Origin: SVTX01 sp045588675
GTDB taxonomy: Bacteria; Bacillota; Clostridia; Oscillospirales; CAG-272
Assembly (NCBI GenBank): GCA_045588675.1
Contig: JAZNER010000029.1
Location: forward strand, 1-48,672
DNA: 48,672 nt
Reading direction: 5' to 3'
Part shown: piece by piece, positions 16,710-24,866 of the stretch
How the letters are laid out: each line of letters starts with the position of its first letter
Position numbering within the stretch: the stretch's first letter is position 1
Program-made: the position numbers and the translations under genes
The notes under the pieces: generated by a model
Databases searched by the model: none
Seen by the model: the letters and a program-made list of their open reading frames with translations, nothing else
Told to the model about the DNA's origin: nothing

Positions 16710-17003
16710 ATGCAGATTACGGATATCAAAATAAGAAAGCTATTTGAAGAAGGACCTATGAAGGCGATCGTTTCGGTAACCTTTGACGCCCAGCTTGCTG
16801 TTCACGACATAAAGGTGATCAACGCGCGCGATAAATTCTTTATCGTTATGCCAAGCAGAAAAAATCCCGACGACACCTACCGCGACATAGTACATCCTAT
16901 CAACTCGCAATTCAGAGCCGCTCTTGAAGATGCGGTAATCGCCGCTTACGAGGAAGCTCTTGAAAACGCCGAAGCTTTCGAGGAAGCTCCTGCCGAATTT
17001 TAA
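16710..17003 (+). CDS. spoVG: Septation/RNA-binding regulator SpoVG
   Basis: A 97-residue protein with the family opening MQITDIKIRKL, then MKAIVSVTFDAQLAVHDIKV and FFIVMPSRKNPDDTYRDIVHPI, followed by an acidic helical tail. SpoVG is a small nucleic-acid-binding regulator first known from asymmetric septation in Bacillus sporulation and also present in non-sporulating Firmicutes. GGAGG precedes the ATG. Monocistronic, with its own terminator. Confidence 0.96.
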   Translation: MQITDIKIRKLFEEGPMKAIVSVTFDAQLAVHDIKVINARDKFFIVMPSRKNPDDTYRDIVHPINSQFRAALEDAVIAAYEEALENAEAFEEAPAEF

Positions 17004-17035
17004 AATATTAATAAAGATCTAATCAAAATCTCTTG

Positions 17036-17066
17036 GTGAAGAAGGCTACGGCTTTCTTCACTTTTT
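17036..17066. terminator. Terminator with UACG tetraloop
   Basis: An 11-bp stem (17036-17046 with 17051-17061, one G-U pair) closed by the very stable cUACGg tetraloop and followed by T5. It ends spoVG; the convergent phosphoesterase gene stops in the T-run. Confidence 0.9.
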
Positions 17067-17580
17067 ATTGCTCTCCGTGAGAGAGTAAAACTCTTCCCTC
17101 TTTATTTATTTCTATATTTCCCCAACTTGAATAACAGTCGCCTATTGAACCGGGGTTCATTATATACAAATCCTTATCAAGAGCCCTTCCAAAGCATTCG
17201 GTATCACTGCTGTACACCAGCTCAAGCTTTTCGTGCGTGTGACCGAACAAAACTATATCCGCCCCCTTTTCAAGTGCAGAATATACAAGCCTACTAAGTC
17301 CCGATTTTACTGAATATAAATGCCCGTGAGTTATCATAATTTTAAGTCCGCACAAGCTTAACATTTTTTCGGGCGGCTCTGACGGATATTCAAAAAACGA
17401 GGTCCTGTCGCAATTTCCGCTTACAGCGTAAAAGGGCGTATTGCCTAAATCTATGCTATCAAAATCGTTAAGTCCGTCGCCGAAAAAAATTACGGCGTCG
17501 GGCTTTTTTATCTGCTTTTCAAGCACCGCTCTTATTTTATTCACCCTGCCGTGTGAATCGGAAAAAACTAAAATATTCAA
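17065..17580 (-). CDS. YfcE-type metallophosphoesterase
   Basis: A 171-residue calcineurin-like phosphoesterase starting at TTG 17580 (ten bases after GGAG; a CTG three bases earlier is possible). The metal-site motifs appear in order: ILVFSDSHG (D-x-H), FFGDGLND (GD), SGNCDR (GN-x-D), ITHGHLY (GH) and LFGHTHEK (GHTH), then the late MNPGS. Family members hydrolyse phosphodiesters in vitro, and physiological substrates are mostly unknown. The gene has its own promoter at 17652-17680. Confidence 0.93.
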   Translation of the reverse strand: MNILVFSDSHGRVNKIRAVLEKQIKKPDAVIFFGDGLNDFDSIDLGNTPFYAVSGNCDRTSFFEYPSEPPEKMLSLCGLKIMITHGHLYSVKSGLSRLVYSALEKGADIVLFGHTHEKLELVYSSDTECFGRALDKDLYIMNPGSIGDCYSSWGNIEINKEGRVLLSHGEQ

Positions 17581-17651
17581 CAGCTGAAATCTCCTATATT
17601 TATGATATTCTGCAAAAGGCAATTTTGCCCGAGCCCGAATTTTCTTATTTA

Positions 17652-17680
17652 ATTATACCACCTTTTTCATTGTTTGTCTA
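17652..17680 (-). promoter_or_regulatory. Sigma-A promoter of the phosphoesterase gene
   Basis: Minus strand TAGACA (17680-17675) and TATAAT (17657-17652), 17-nt spacer. A small GCAAAA/TTTTGC hairpin (17612-17628) follows in the leader. Confidence 0.7.
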
Positions 17681-17773
17681 TACAAATAATCACACTTTTC
17701 AAAAAAAATACATAAACTGAAACTGAAGAAATTTCTGTTCAAAATCAATTATAGCGAAAGGAGTTTATAATAT

Positions 17774-18001
17774 ATGATGCTTGACAAAAAAGCCGTCGAT
17801 ATGCTTCTCACTCTTGACGACGCTAAGCTATCCTTGGTAATTCAGAAGCTCGCAAGTGAGGCGGGCATTTCGCCGTCAAATATAAAATTAGGTCCTGCGG
17901 AGCTTGGCGGTATCCGCTCGGCACTCAAAATGGCAACCAACGAGGATTTACAAAAAGCGGCTGAGATATTGAAAAATTACAAAAACGGAGCTAATAATTA
18001 A
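17774..18001 (+). CDS. Conserved-looking small protein of unknown function
   Basis: A 75-residue helical protein (MMLDKKAVDMLLTLDDAKLS...) not recognised. AAAGGAG lies ten bases before the first ATG. The sequence is rich in amphipathic helix (LTLDDAKLSLVIQKLASEAG; LQKAAEILKNYKNG). Its stop is 3 bp before the next start, so the two are translationally coupled. It is the first of three collinear unknown genes next to a SPOCS gene, which suggests, without proof, a sporulation role. Confidence 0.7.
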   Translation: MMLDKKAVDMLLTLDDAKLSLVIQKLASEAGISPSNIKLGPAELGGIRSALKMATNEDLQKAAEILKNYKNGANN

Positions 18002-18004
18002 GCT

Positions 18005-18538
18005 ATGCCTAACGAAGATAGCAATATTCAATCCTCCCCTAACACTTCACCGCCAAATACCAATAAGCTTTTTGAGGACATTTTGAGCATGATTTCAACT
18101 GCAAGCTCAAATCAAGCTCCTGCAGGTGAAAGTAACAATAGCGGGCAACCAGAACAGCAAGCCGCTCCCGAAGCAATCCCCTCATCTGCGAACACAAGCA
18201 AATCTCCAAATCCCACAAGCGATATTATGTCTGCGCTCCTATCAAATCCTGACCTTCTTTCCAAGCTCCCAAGCCTGCTTTCAAGCATAAAGCCAATTAT
18301 GGAAATGCTCGGAAAATCGAGTATTCCTGCGAGCAGCAATATGTCAGACGGAAACGCTGAGCCTGTCTCTACAATTCCAAGCGGTATAAGCTCACCAAAG
18401 CACCAGCCAAAAAGCGAGGCTGACCGACGCTCCGCTCTGCTCTGCGCTATGAAGCCTTATTTGAACCAAGACAGGCAAAATACCATTGACTACATCATAA
18501 AAATAAGTCGCCTTGGCGACATATTGAAAACTCTCTGA
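18005..18538 (+). CDS. Low-complexity Ser/Pro/Asn-rich protein with conserved C-terminal helix
   Basis: A 177-residue protein not recognised. Residues 1-65 are disordered-looking and rich in Ser, Pro, Asn and Gln. A middle segment (IMSALLSNPDLLSKLPSLL, ~74-92) and the C-terminal ~40 residues (ADRRSALLCAMKPYLNQDR, then IDYIIKISRLGDILKTL) look like folded amphipathic helices. It starts 3 bp after the preceding gene, and no separate ribosome site is needed if coupled. No signal peptide or membrane segment is seen. Confidence 0.75.
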   Translation: MPNEDSNIQSSPNTSPPNTNKLFEDILSMISTASSNQAPAGESNNSGQPEQQAAPEAIPSSANTSKSPNPTSDIMSALLSNPDLLSKLPSLLSSIKPIMEMLGKSSIPASSNMSDGNAEPVSTIPSGISSPKHQPKSEADRRSALLCAMKPYLNQDRQNTIDYIIKISRLGDILKTL

Positions 18539-18579
18539 GTACGCGCTTTTCAAATCCACCTATAAGAACGGGGTTAATT

Positions 18580-19110
18580 ATGTATGTAAGACCGTCCAAT
18601 CAACCAAGACAGCAAATACACATTCCCGAAAACTATTCGGGCAACGCCTTTGGCAATCACAGCTTTTCCGATATGCCTCCCCCCGCGCGAAGCACACCGC
18701 GCTATGATGCGCCGTCGCGTCAAGCCCTTGACATTCCGCCCGAAAACAAATTTGAGCCCGACACAAAACATAACATTTACGAGCGACCGTTTAACGAGGA
18801 AAATTACCAGAACAATGAGCTGAATGAAAAATCAAATTACGATGACGAAGCCTCTCCCGCGCACAGCTCTGCCTTGCCCTCCCATATAGCAGATAAAGAG
18901 GAAAAAAGTAAAAAAGGAAGCTCTCTCTTGTCGTCGTTGCTTCCCAATTTTTCAAACAATTCAAGCAGTTTCCCGTTTGGACACGGACTTGGAAGTGAGG
19001 AATTATTAATACTTGGCGTTATGCTGCTTCTTTATATGTCAGGAAATGAAACAGGAGAATTTGACCGAGAATTTATGCTACTTTTAGGGCTTCTTTTGTT
19101 CGCAGGGTGA
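18580..19110 (+). CDS. Disordered protein with C-terminal hydrophobic hairpin
   Basis: A 176-residue protein not recognised. The first ~110 residues are polar, Pro/Asn/Glu rich and probably unstructured. The C-terminus has two hydrophobic stretches (ELLILGVMLLLYMSG and EFMLLLGLLLFAG) linked by NETGEFDRE, a hairpin that could sit in a membrane. The start at 18580 is preceded only by a weak CGGGG. It is the last of the three-gene unknown cluster and is followed by a strong terminator. Confidence 0.7.
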   Translation: MYVRPSNQPRQQIHIPENYSGNAFGNHSFSDMPPPARSTPRYDAPSRQALDIPPENKFEPDTKHNIYERPFNEENYQNNELNEKSNYDDEASPAHSSALPSHIADKEEKSKKGSSLLSSLLPNFSNNSSSFPFGHGLGSEELLILGVMLLLYMSGNETGEFDREFMLLLGLLLFAG

Positions 19111-19131
19111 TGTATATTACAAAATATATTC

Positions 19132-19180
19132 ATGAGCTGCCAACGCGCGCGCATGCGAGCGTTGGCAGCTCATACTTTTT
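19132..19180 (+). terminator. Strong rho-independent terminator
   Basis: A 15-bp perfect stem (19132-19146 with 19159-19173), a 12-nt GC-rich loop and a T5 run end the three-gene cluster. Confidence 0.9.
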
Positions 19181-19182
19181 GA

Positions 19183-20733
19183 TTATTTGATTACCAGATA
19201 TTTTGAATTTGAAAGAGATTTATTCGCGTCAAAGGCATCTGAGCTCGAAAGCTTATTTAATTCACTTATTTCGGATAATGGAGAATTATATCTCTTTGCA
19301 ACGCTCCACAAGCTATCACTCTTTGACGGATAGCAGATTATACAGTCCCCCGAAGTTTTTTCCAATTCTTCGCCAAAGCTGACCGAATCAAGCATTTCTT
19401 CCTTGGCGTTCTCCCACATATTTCCAAACATTCCGATTTCTGCATCAATTCCTATTCTTTCCCCATCAATTCTCGCTCTCGCTCCAAGCACCTCGCCTGA
19501 GGCTAGCGCCCCCATATTATTGACATCACCGCCTGACATTCCCTCACACTCATACTTAAAAGGAAGCTCTATGTCAGACACTGAGTATTCCCCATCCTTT
19601 TCAAGCAATACACTAAATTTTGCCTTGCCCGATGCACTGTATTTACCGCCCTTGAAGCCCTGCTCTTCTATAATAACGCTTCCGTTGGTATCAATCGGCG
19701 TGCTTGTCGGCACTATTCCCGCCTCCTCAAGCGTCATTGAATCATTGAGCGTAAAATTACCGTTAATGCACATTCCGTTGCCTATAAAGCCTACGTTTTT
19801 GTATTTACAAAAGCTTTCGTGAGTTGTTGAATACACGTCCCTTATATATCTTACAGTATCTTGCTTATTTGCCATTGTGTCAATGACCATACCGACATCA
19901 ACCGCAATTCGCCCGTCATCAACATTGATGTTCATATCTGTGACGGTCGCCCTTGCCGTTGCACACGAGCCCATAGTCACACCCTCAACAGCAACATTAT
20001 TTGAGAATGGGATTTTTCTTGTGACCGTATAGCTTTTCGTACCGTTTTCCCTGCTCATAAGCAATTTTAAGTACATTTCTCCGCGACAAGAAACCAAGCC
20101 GTCCAGACAATTGACCTCTCCAATCAAAGCTCTGCCGTCTGCCGAAACAACTCTTATCTCTCCGTCATCTCTGTCACAAATTATTTCATCGGAAAGATTT
20201 ATAGGCGTGCTCTCGCCGAACAAGCTTCTTACATTGTTGGCGTCTGACACCAAAAGCTCAATAGAGTCATCAACTTCGTTTCCAAAACCGTCCTCGATAG
20301 GCATATCTCCGAAAACTCTCGCTCTTGCTTTAAGCCTGCACTTGATTGCAAGCTTTCTGGGAGATGTAACTCTTCCGCTTATCATATCGGGACTTATCGT
20401 AGCATAGCCGACAAGGTTTGTAATGCTCAAATCCTCTGACCTGTCAAAGGGTACATCAATTTTGTACTCTGCGGTCAAGGGAGCACAATAAATCTCATTA
20501 TCGCTTCCCATATACAAGACATAATAGTCAATATTGCCCGCAAACTCTGCACCGCTGTTTCCTATGTATTTTGAGGGTGGCAGAACAGTCGATCCAATCC
20601 TTAAAAGCTTTTTGATTTCGGGCTGGTAATCGGGCAGAGTAAAATCCCCCGAAAGCTCTTGGGTAGTATTTTTGTCACAAATCGGCACTTGAAGATATCC
20701 GCCAAGCGAATTTTGTTCCCTGTATCGTTCCAT
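19183..20733 (-). CDS. SPOCS (DUF3794) protein with C-terminal LysM-like domain
   Basis: A 516-residue protein started at the ATG at 20733, seven bases after GGAGGA. It opens MERYREQNSLGGYLQVPICDKNTTQELSGDFTLPDYQPEIKK in segments typical of the clostridial family. At least two SPOCS/DUF3794 beta-rich units follow (about residues 30-200 and 200-460), with recurring patterns such as CRLKARARVFG and DVGMVIDTMANKQD. The last ~55 residues (YPSKSDSLWSVAKRYNSPLSEISELN...YLVIK) are a divergent LysM module that may bind peptidoglycan or chitin-like glycans. Related proteins occur in Clostridia spore coats. No signal peptide, as expected for mother-cell assembly (inference). Divergent from the Amidase_6 gene. 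Confidence 0.88.
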   Translation of the reverse strand: MERYREQNSLGGYLQVPICDKNTTQELSGDFTLPDYQPEIKKLLRIGSTVLPPSKYIGNSGAEFAGNIDYYVLYMGSDNEIYCAPLTAEYKIDVPFDRSEDLSITNLVGYATISPDMISGRVTSPRKLAIKCRLKARARVFGDMPIEDGFGNEVDDSIELLVSDANNVRSLFGESTPINLSDEIICDRDDGEIRVVSADGRALIGEVNCLDGLVSCRGEMYLKLLMSRENGTKSYTVTRKIPFSNNVAVEGVTMGSCATARATVTDMNINVDDGRIAVDVGMVIDTMANKQDTVRYIRDVYSTTHESFCKYKNVGFIGNGMCINGNFTLNDSMTLEEAGIVPTSTPIDTNGSVIIEEQGFKGGKYSASGKAKFSVLLEKDGEYSVSDIELPFKYECEGMSGGDVNNMGALASGEVLGARARIDGERIGIDAEIGMFGNMWENAKEEMLDSVSFGEELEKTSGDCIICYPSKSDSLWSVAKRYNSPLSEISELNKLSSSDAFDANKSLSNSKYLVIK

Positions 20734-20891
20734 TTTAATTTCCTCCAAATGAAATTTTTTCGTTACATAATATGCTCGCACTCACATTTTTATACCTATT
20801 CGCAAAAAATACCCTTTCGGCATACAATTATAATTGCAAGGCTTTTACAAATAAATTTATTTATTCGACATTTTGTCGCGAAAGGATTTAT

Positions 20892-21473
20892 ATGATTGTT
20901 TATAAGGAATATAACCGTGCACGCGCGGTTGAATATGCAAGGCGTTGGGCGCTATCCAGAAATCCGCTCTTTATCAACTTTGCAGGCAGGGGCGGTGACT
21001 GCACAAATTTTGTATCTCAATGTATTTATGCGGGAAGCTGTCAGATGAATTTTACTACCGACTTTGGCTGGTATTACATAGACTCGGAAAACCGCGCGCC
21101 TGCGTGGAGCTCGGTTGAATTTATATACGATTATCTTACGGGGCGCCCAGATTTTATTTCAGCTAACGGTGGTATAGGACCATACGGAATAGAGGTGGAC
21201 AGCACGGGAGCTATTGAGGGCGATGTAGTTCAGCTTGCAGACAGCTCGGGAGATTTTTATCACACATTGATAATTACAGGCTTTTCGGGCGGTGAAACAC
21301 TAGTGTCAGCTCACACCAATGACGCCCTTGACAAACCGCTTTCAAGCTATAATTTCGCCTCATTAAGATACATTCACATAGAGGCAGTAAGAGTTGAATT
21401 TGCCGACGACGCTTGCTTTACAGATTTGATTGAGGGTGTGTCACTGAATATTCCGCCAGAAAACCTTCAGTAG
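20892..21473 (+). CDS. Amidase_6 domain protein (NlpC/P60-like fold)
   Basis: A 193-residue protein from ATG 20892 with AAAGG upstream; a longer in-frame extension has no ribosome site. The family core is clear: YNRARAVEYARRWALSRNP, GGDCTNFVSQC with likely nucleophile Cys37, FGWYYIDSEN, a Trp-rich segment, EGDVVQL, and FYHTLIITG with candidate His124. Amidase_6 is a cysteine-peptidase-like domain common in Clostridia sporulation and wall loci, with catalytic role inferred from fold. It has no export signal. Divergently arranged with the SPOCS gene across a 158-bp AT-rich gap. Confidence 0.88.
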   Translation: MIVYKEYNRARAVEYARRWALSRNPLFINFAGRGGDCTNFVSQCIYAGSCQMNFTTDFGWYYIDSENRAPAWSSVEFIYDYLTGRPDFISANGGIGPYGIEVDSTGAIEGDVVQLADSSGDFYHTLIITGFSGGETLVSAHTNDALDKPLSSYNFASLRYIHIEAVRVEFADDACFTDLIEGVSLNIPPENLQ

Positions 21474-21506
21474 CCTGAATTTTATTTGAATTTAACAAAA
21501 GCGTTA

Positions 21507-21535
21507 TTGACAATTAATACAAGATGTGATAAAAT
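21507..21535 (+). promoter_or_regulatory. Sigma-A promoter of the AI-2E transporter gene
   Basis: TTGACA at 21507 and TAAAAT at 21530 with a 17-nt spacer. Confidence 0.8.
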
Positions 21536-21585
21536 ATTCTTAGGTGATTTCGTAAATATGCAGAAAGGAATACCCGTAAACGAAA

Positions 21586-22908
21586 ATGATGAATAAAGGC
21601 AAACTTAAAAAAGCGTTTTATATCGGTTCTATGATATTTATAGGTCTTGCTCTGGCCATAACCTATTTCTTTTTCCTTTATGAAAAAGAAAAAATCGTAG
21701 CAACGCTCTCTCTTATAATTTCGGTTTTGCGCCCTATAGTATTGGGAGCTGTATTTGCTTACATTATGAAATCAACCGCCAACTTTTATGAAAAATGGCT
21801 GACGGGTCTGTTTTCCCGAGCAAAAAAATTAAACGAAGCGGGAAAAAGAAAGCTTGTGGGCGGTGTTTCTGTCTTTCTGACACTCGTTACTTGGCTTGCA
21901 GTAATCGGAGTGTTGCTGTCTATTGTAATTCCTCAAATATATAAGAGTGTCAGCAACTTTGTTAACGATTTAATTCCAAAGCTACCCGAATACGAGCAAC
22001 AGATATTTGAACTGCTTGATAAATATGTTTTAAAGTACGATTTTTTGAAGCCCTATACAGAGACAATTACAACTTGGATTACAACCTGGCTTGAAAATGA
22101 CTTGATTCCAATAATAACAAATTTGGGCAGTGGTATTTTCCAAATTGTTGTAGATGTTTTCCGTGTTCTTGTTGACATTATTATCGGATTGATAATTGCG
22201 GTCTTCCTGTTGCTTGGCAGAAAGCCTATTGCAAAAAAATGCGAAATGTTTTTACATTGCATCTTCAAGGAAAAAGCAGTTTGTGTTATCACAGACGAGT
22301 TTAAATATGCCGACAAAATGTTCAGCGGATTTTTAGAGGGCAAGATTATCGACTCTACAATCATCGGCTTGATTTACTATATAGTGCTTGAGCTTTTGAA
22401 TGTTCCGTATCCCGCTCTCGTTGCGGTAATTTGCGGTGTAACTAATATAATCCCAATTTTCGGTCCGTTTATCGGCGCTATTCCATCAGGCGTTATTATT
22501 CTTACAGCCGACCCTATTAAAGTCCTTCCCTTTGTGATTTTCGTTTGTATAATTCAGTTCCTTGACGGATATATAATCGACCCCCATATCGTTGGTGGAA
22601 ATATAAAAATGTCTTCGCTTTGCGTTGTTTTCGCAGTAATCTTGTTTGGCGGTCTATGGGGCTTCTTCGGACTGCTTATTGGCGTTCCTACATTTGCTGT
22701 AATTTATGATATATTTAAAAAAATCGGTATATACTTGCTCAAAAAGAACGGTAAGGAGCAGCTGATCACTGCTTACAAGGAACAATTCAACGGGCAAAAA
22801 CAGCCTGCAAGCAGTAAGGAGCCGGTTACAATAAAGCTTGATTCAAATAGCGACAAGAAATCAGAAAACGACGGCCCCGATAACCCTGAGAATTCTGATG
22901 AAAATTAA
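21586..22908 (+). CDS. AI-2E family transporter (YtvI/PerM type)
   Basis: A 440-residue polytopic membrane protein. An N-terminal hydrophobic pair (~13-35 and 40-65) is followed by another segment near 95-115, a long amphipathic region with short Pro-bounded helices (VNDLIPKLPEYEQQIFELLDKYVLKYDF), then about five C-terminal membrane segments, including the family signature NIIPIFGPFIGAIPSG and DGYIIDPHIVGG. The tail is charged and Ser/Lys/Asp rich. The family includes Na+/H+ antiporters and the AI-2 exporter TqsA; the substrate cannot be assigned. The ribosome site is weak. Followed 110 bp later by a separately promoted lipoprotein gene. Confidence 0.92.
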   Translation: MMNKGKLKKAFYIGSMIFIGLALAITYFFFLYEKEKIVATLSLIISVLRPIVLGAVFAYIMKSTANFYEKWLTGLFSRAKKLNEAGKRKLVGGVSVFLTLVTWLAVIGVLLSIVIPQIYKSVSNFVNDLIPKLPEYEQQIFELLDKYVLKYDFLKPYTETITTWITTWLENDLIPIITNLGSGIFQIVVDVFRVLVDIIIGLIIAVFLLLGRKPIAKKCEMFLHCIFKEKAVCVITDEFKYADKMFSGFLEGKIIDSTIIGLIYYIVLELLNVPYPALVAVICGVTNIIPIFGPFIGAIPSGVIILTADPIKVLPFVIFVCIIQFLDGYIIDPHIVGGNIKMSSLCVVFAVILFGGLWGFFGLLIGVPTFAVIYDIFKKIGIYLLKKNGKEQLITAYKEQFNGQKQPASSKEPVTIKLDSNSDKKSENDGPDNPENSDEN

Positions 22909-22926
22909 TAAAATTATAAAAAACAC

Positions 22927-22955
22927 TTGACTTTTAATGATTTCAGTGATATAAT
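22927..22955 (+). promoter_or_regulatory. Sigma-A promoter of the solute-binding protein gene
   Basis: TTGACT at 22927 and TATAAT at 22950, spacer 17 nt, in the gap after the AI-2E gene. Confidence 0.85.
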
Positions 22956-23017
22956 CTTAATAACTGAAGAAATTACTTTCTTTATACCAAAAATTATCCA
23001 AAAGGAAGGAACAAAAT

Positions 23018-24460
23018 ATGAAAAGGTACATAAGACTTATCTCTTTGATTTTATCTTTGATTATGATGACATCGGTATTTGCCGCTTGCAATGGCGATAC
23101 TCCCGAGGTTACAACTGATGACCCTTCACAAGAAAGTGAAGTTGACGAGCTTTTGCCCGACATCGAAAAAAAGAACTACGGAAAAGAGTTCTATCTCCCG
23201 ATACAAGGCGACATGGACTATTACTATGTTGAAGAAAGCTTGAATGACGGTATATCTGATGCTATTTACAACAGACAGGAAAATGTAAGAAAATATCTTG
23301 GAGTTGAAATCATATCAACAGAAACACTTGGTCACGACCAATACGCGGCTCCGTTTATGACTGCTGTTAAAAACAAGGACGGCTCGGTGCATACTATTCT
23401 TTCAAACCCATATATGGGATTGACGAATTTTATTTCCGGTAACTACCTCAGAGATTACAATGATATGCCTGCTATCGACTTGAATGCAGATTATTGGAAT
23501 CTTGATGTTATGGAAGAGGTTGCCGCAAACGACCATCTTTACCTTGGATACAGTGATTATAGACTTGCTGTAACTTATGTAGTTACTTTCAACAAGGAGA
23601 TGCTCGACAGATACTCTGACGCACTTGATGAATCTATCTATGACACAGTAATCAATCACCGTTGGACACTTGACAAGATGATTTCTCTTGCAAGCCTTGT
23701 TTATATCGACCAAGGCGAGCCCGGAAAAACCGATGATGATATTTTCGGTATTACAGGTCACCAATGGCAACAGTTTAATAACTTCTTGCAGGCAAGTAAT
23801 ATCCAGTTAGTAGAACAAAACGACAGAGGCTTGTACGAGGTTTCTGTGTATAACGCAAAGAATAAGGAAAGAACTACTGACTTGATTGATAAGCTTTCCG
23901 ACATGGTAAAGGCAGACTATTCCTGGTTCAACTACCGTACTGAAAGCACTCCTCATATCTCTATGACATCAAATCAAACCTTGCTTTATCTCTCGTCAAC
24001 ATACAACTTGACTGAAATGATTAAGTTTGATGTTGAATTTGGAATTCTTCCATATCCTATGTTTGATGAGAATCAAAAGAATGTTGGTTACCGTTCACTT
24101 GACTGGGGCGGCTGGCTTTGTATTCCCTCTTACCTGGATGACGAGCAAATGGTTGGTGAGACCCTTGAAATGCTTGCATATTACAGTGATGATGTAACAT
24201 TGGCGTTCTACGAAAAACTGCTTGGTAAGCAGGTTGCCGATGCTCCTCTTGACAAGAAGATGCTTGACATAGTTTGGGACAGTATTTGCTCTGATATAGG
24301 TCTTACATACTCAAATATGAATCTTTTGCTTGACATAAACTTGTTTATTGTTCCCATGGTTACATATGTCAATGCAGACAAGGGCTTGGCTGCATATGTT
24401 CAGCAGTATGAAAAGCAGGCAAACGGCGTGCTCAAAAAGTTCTTTAAAGAATTAAAGTAA
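23018..24460 (+). CDS. Orphan extracellular solute-binding lipoprotein
   Basis: A 480-residue lipoprotein: MKRYIR, hydrophobic core 7-20, cleavage before Cys24 (FAAC), then an acidic linker. The mature protein has the shape of an ABC-type solute-binding protein of the clostridial group related to sugar/oligosaccharide receptors (NKEMLDRY, HRWTLDKMISLA, DIFGITGHQ, then FGILPYPMFDE and DWGGWLCIPSY). No permease or ATPase genes flank it; it has its own promoter and terminator. It may serve a distant transporter or act as a sensor-associated binding protein. Codons such as AAG and GTT/GCT suggest strong expression. The ligand is unknown. Confidence 0.82.
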   Translation: MKRYIRLISLILSLIMMTSVFAACNGDTPEVTTDDPSQESEVDELLPDIEKKNYGKEFYLPIQGDMDYYYVEESLNDGISDAIYNRQENVRKYLGVEIISTETLGHDQYAAPFMTAVKNKDGSVHTILSNPYMGLTNFISGNYLRDYNDMPAIDLNADYWNLDVMEEVAANDHLYLGYSDYRLAVTYVVTFNKEMLDRYSDALDESIYDTVINHRWTLDKMISLASLVYIDQGEPGKTDDDIFGITGHQWQQFNNFLQASNIQLVEQNDRGLYEVSVYNAKNKERTTDLIDKLSDMVKADYSWFNYRTESTPHISMTSNQTLLYLSSTYNLTEMIKFDVEFGILPYPMFDENQKNVGYRSLDWGGWLCIPSYLDDEQMVGETLEMLAYYSDDVTLAFYEKLLGKQVADAPLDKKMLDIVWDSICSDIGLTYSNMNLLLDINLFIVPMVTYVNADKGLAAYVQQYEKQANGVLKKFFKELK

Positions 24461-24470
24461 AAAATATAAT

Positions 24471-24518
24471 AAAGAAAATCCATCATGGACAAAAGGTCTG
24501 TGATGGATTTTCTTTATC
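24471..24518 (+). terminator. Rho-independent terminator
   Basis: A 15-bp perfect stem (24471-24485 with 24501-24515) with an inner GGAC/GTCT extension ends the lipoprotein gene. Confidence 0.85.
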
Positions 24519-24533
24519 CTGTTTACAGATCAA

Positions 24534-24570
24534 GGTGGTGTTCTTTGTTTTGGTGACCCGCCGGAGACTC
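24534..24570 (-). repeat. Duplicate of tRNA-Lys 3' end and flank (37-bp direct repeat, copy 2)
   Basis: Identical over 37 bp to 24661-24697, 127 bp apart. In tRNA sense it holds the last 17 nt of tRNA-Lys, its CCA and 17 nt of downstream sequence. Upstream in tRNA sense it is joined to a 12-bp perfect palindrome instead of the anticodon and D arms, so no cloverleaf forms. A tRNA-like fragment, not a functional tRNA. Confidence 0.85.
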
Positions 24571-24579
24571 TGAACACTT

Positions 24580-24607
24580 AATTCAATTTTGATTCCAAAA
24601 TTGAATT
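24580..24607. repeat. 12-bp perfect palindrome in the tRNA-like fragment
   Basis: AATTCAATTTTG (24580-24591) and its exact complement (24596-24607) surround ATTC. It occupies the place of the anticodon arm in the truncated tRNA-Lys copy. Confidence 0.75.
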
Positions 24608-24643
24608 GCTGAGTTTGAGCTAACCCCAACAGATTATCAAAAC

Positions 24644-24669
24644 AAAAAACACCACCTCGTGGTGGTGTT
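24644..24669 (-). terminator. Terminator of tRNA-Lys
   Basis: In the leftward transcript a 9-bp stem (24669-24661 with 24656-24648) and 4-nt loop are followed by a T6 run, shortly after the tRNA 3' end. Confidence 0.8.
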
Positions 24670-24677
24670 CTTTGTTT

Positions 24678-24753
24678 TGGTGACCCGCCGGAGACTCGAA
24701 CTCCGGACCCCTTGATTAAAAGTCAAGTGCTCTACCGTCTGAGCTAGCGGGTC
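24678..24753 (-). tRNA. tRNA-Lys (anticodon TTT)
   Basis: Full cloverleaf on the minus strand: acceptor GACCCGC/GCGGGTC, D arm with GCTCAGACGGTAGAGC, anticodon stem CTTGA/TCAAG around loop CTTTTAA (anticodon at 24720-24718), and T arm GTTCGAGTC in a CCGGA/TCCGG stem. Discriminator A, with CCA encoded at 24680-24678. Its 3' end is duplicated at 24534-24570. Confidence 0.97.
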
Positions 24754-24772
24754 ATTTTTCGCTTGCCTAAAT

Positions 24773-24801
24773 ATTATACCACATCCCAGACGCTTTGTCA
24801 A
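24773..24801 (-). promoter_or_regulatory. Sigma-A promoter of tRNA-Lys
   Basis: Consensus TTGACA (24801-24796) and TATAAT (24778-24773) on the minus strand, spacer 17 nt, 19 bp before the mature 5' end. Confidence 0.9.
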
Positions 24802-24866
24802 CATCTTTTTTGATTTGTGATGTACAAATTGTGAAGCGAAAACTTTACTTTTTTGTGCATTTGTTA

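Noticed and set aside
24534..24640. Second tRNA gene beside tRNA-Lys
   Set aside because: Only the 3' 17 nt and CCA match; the acceptor 5' strand, D arm and anticodon loop are missing, so no cloverleaf forms.
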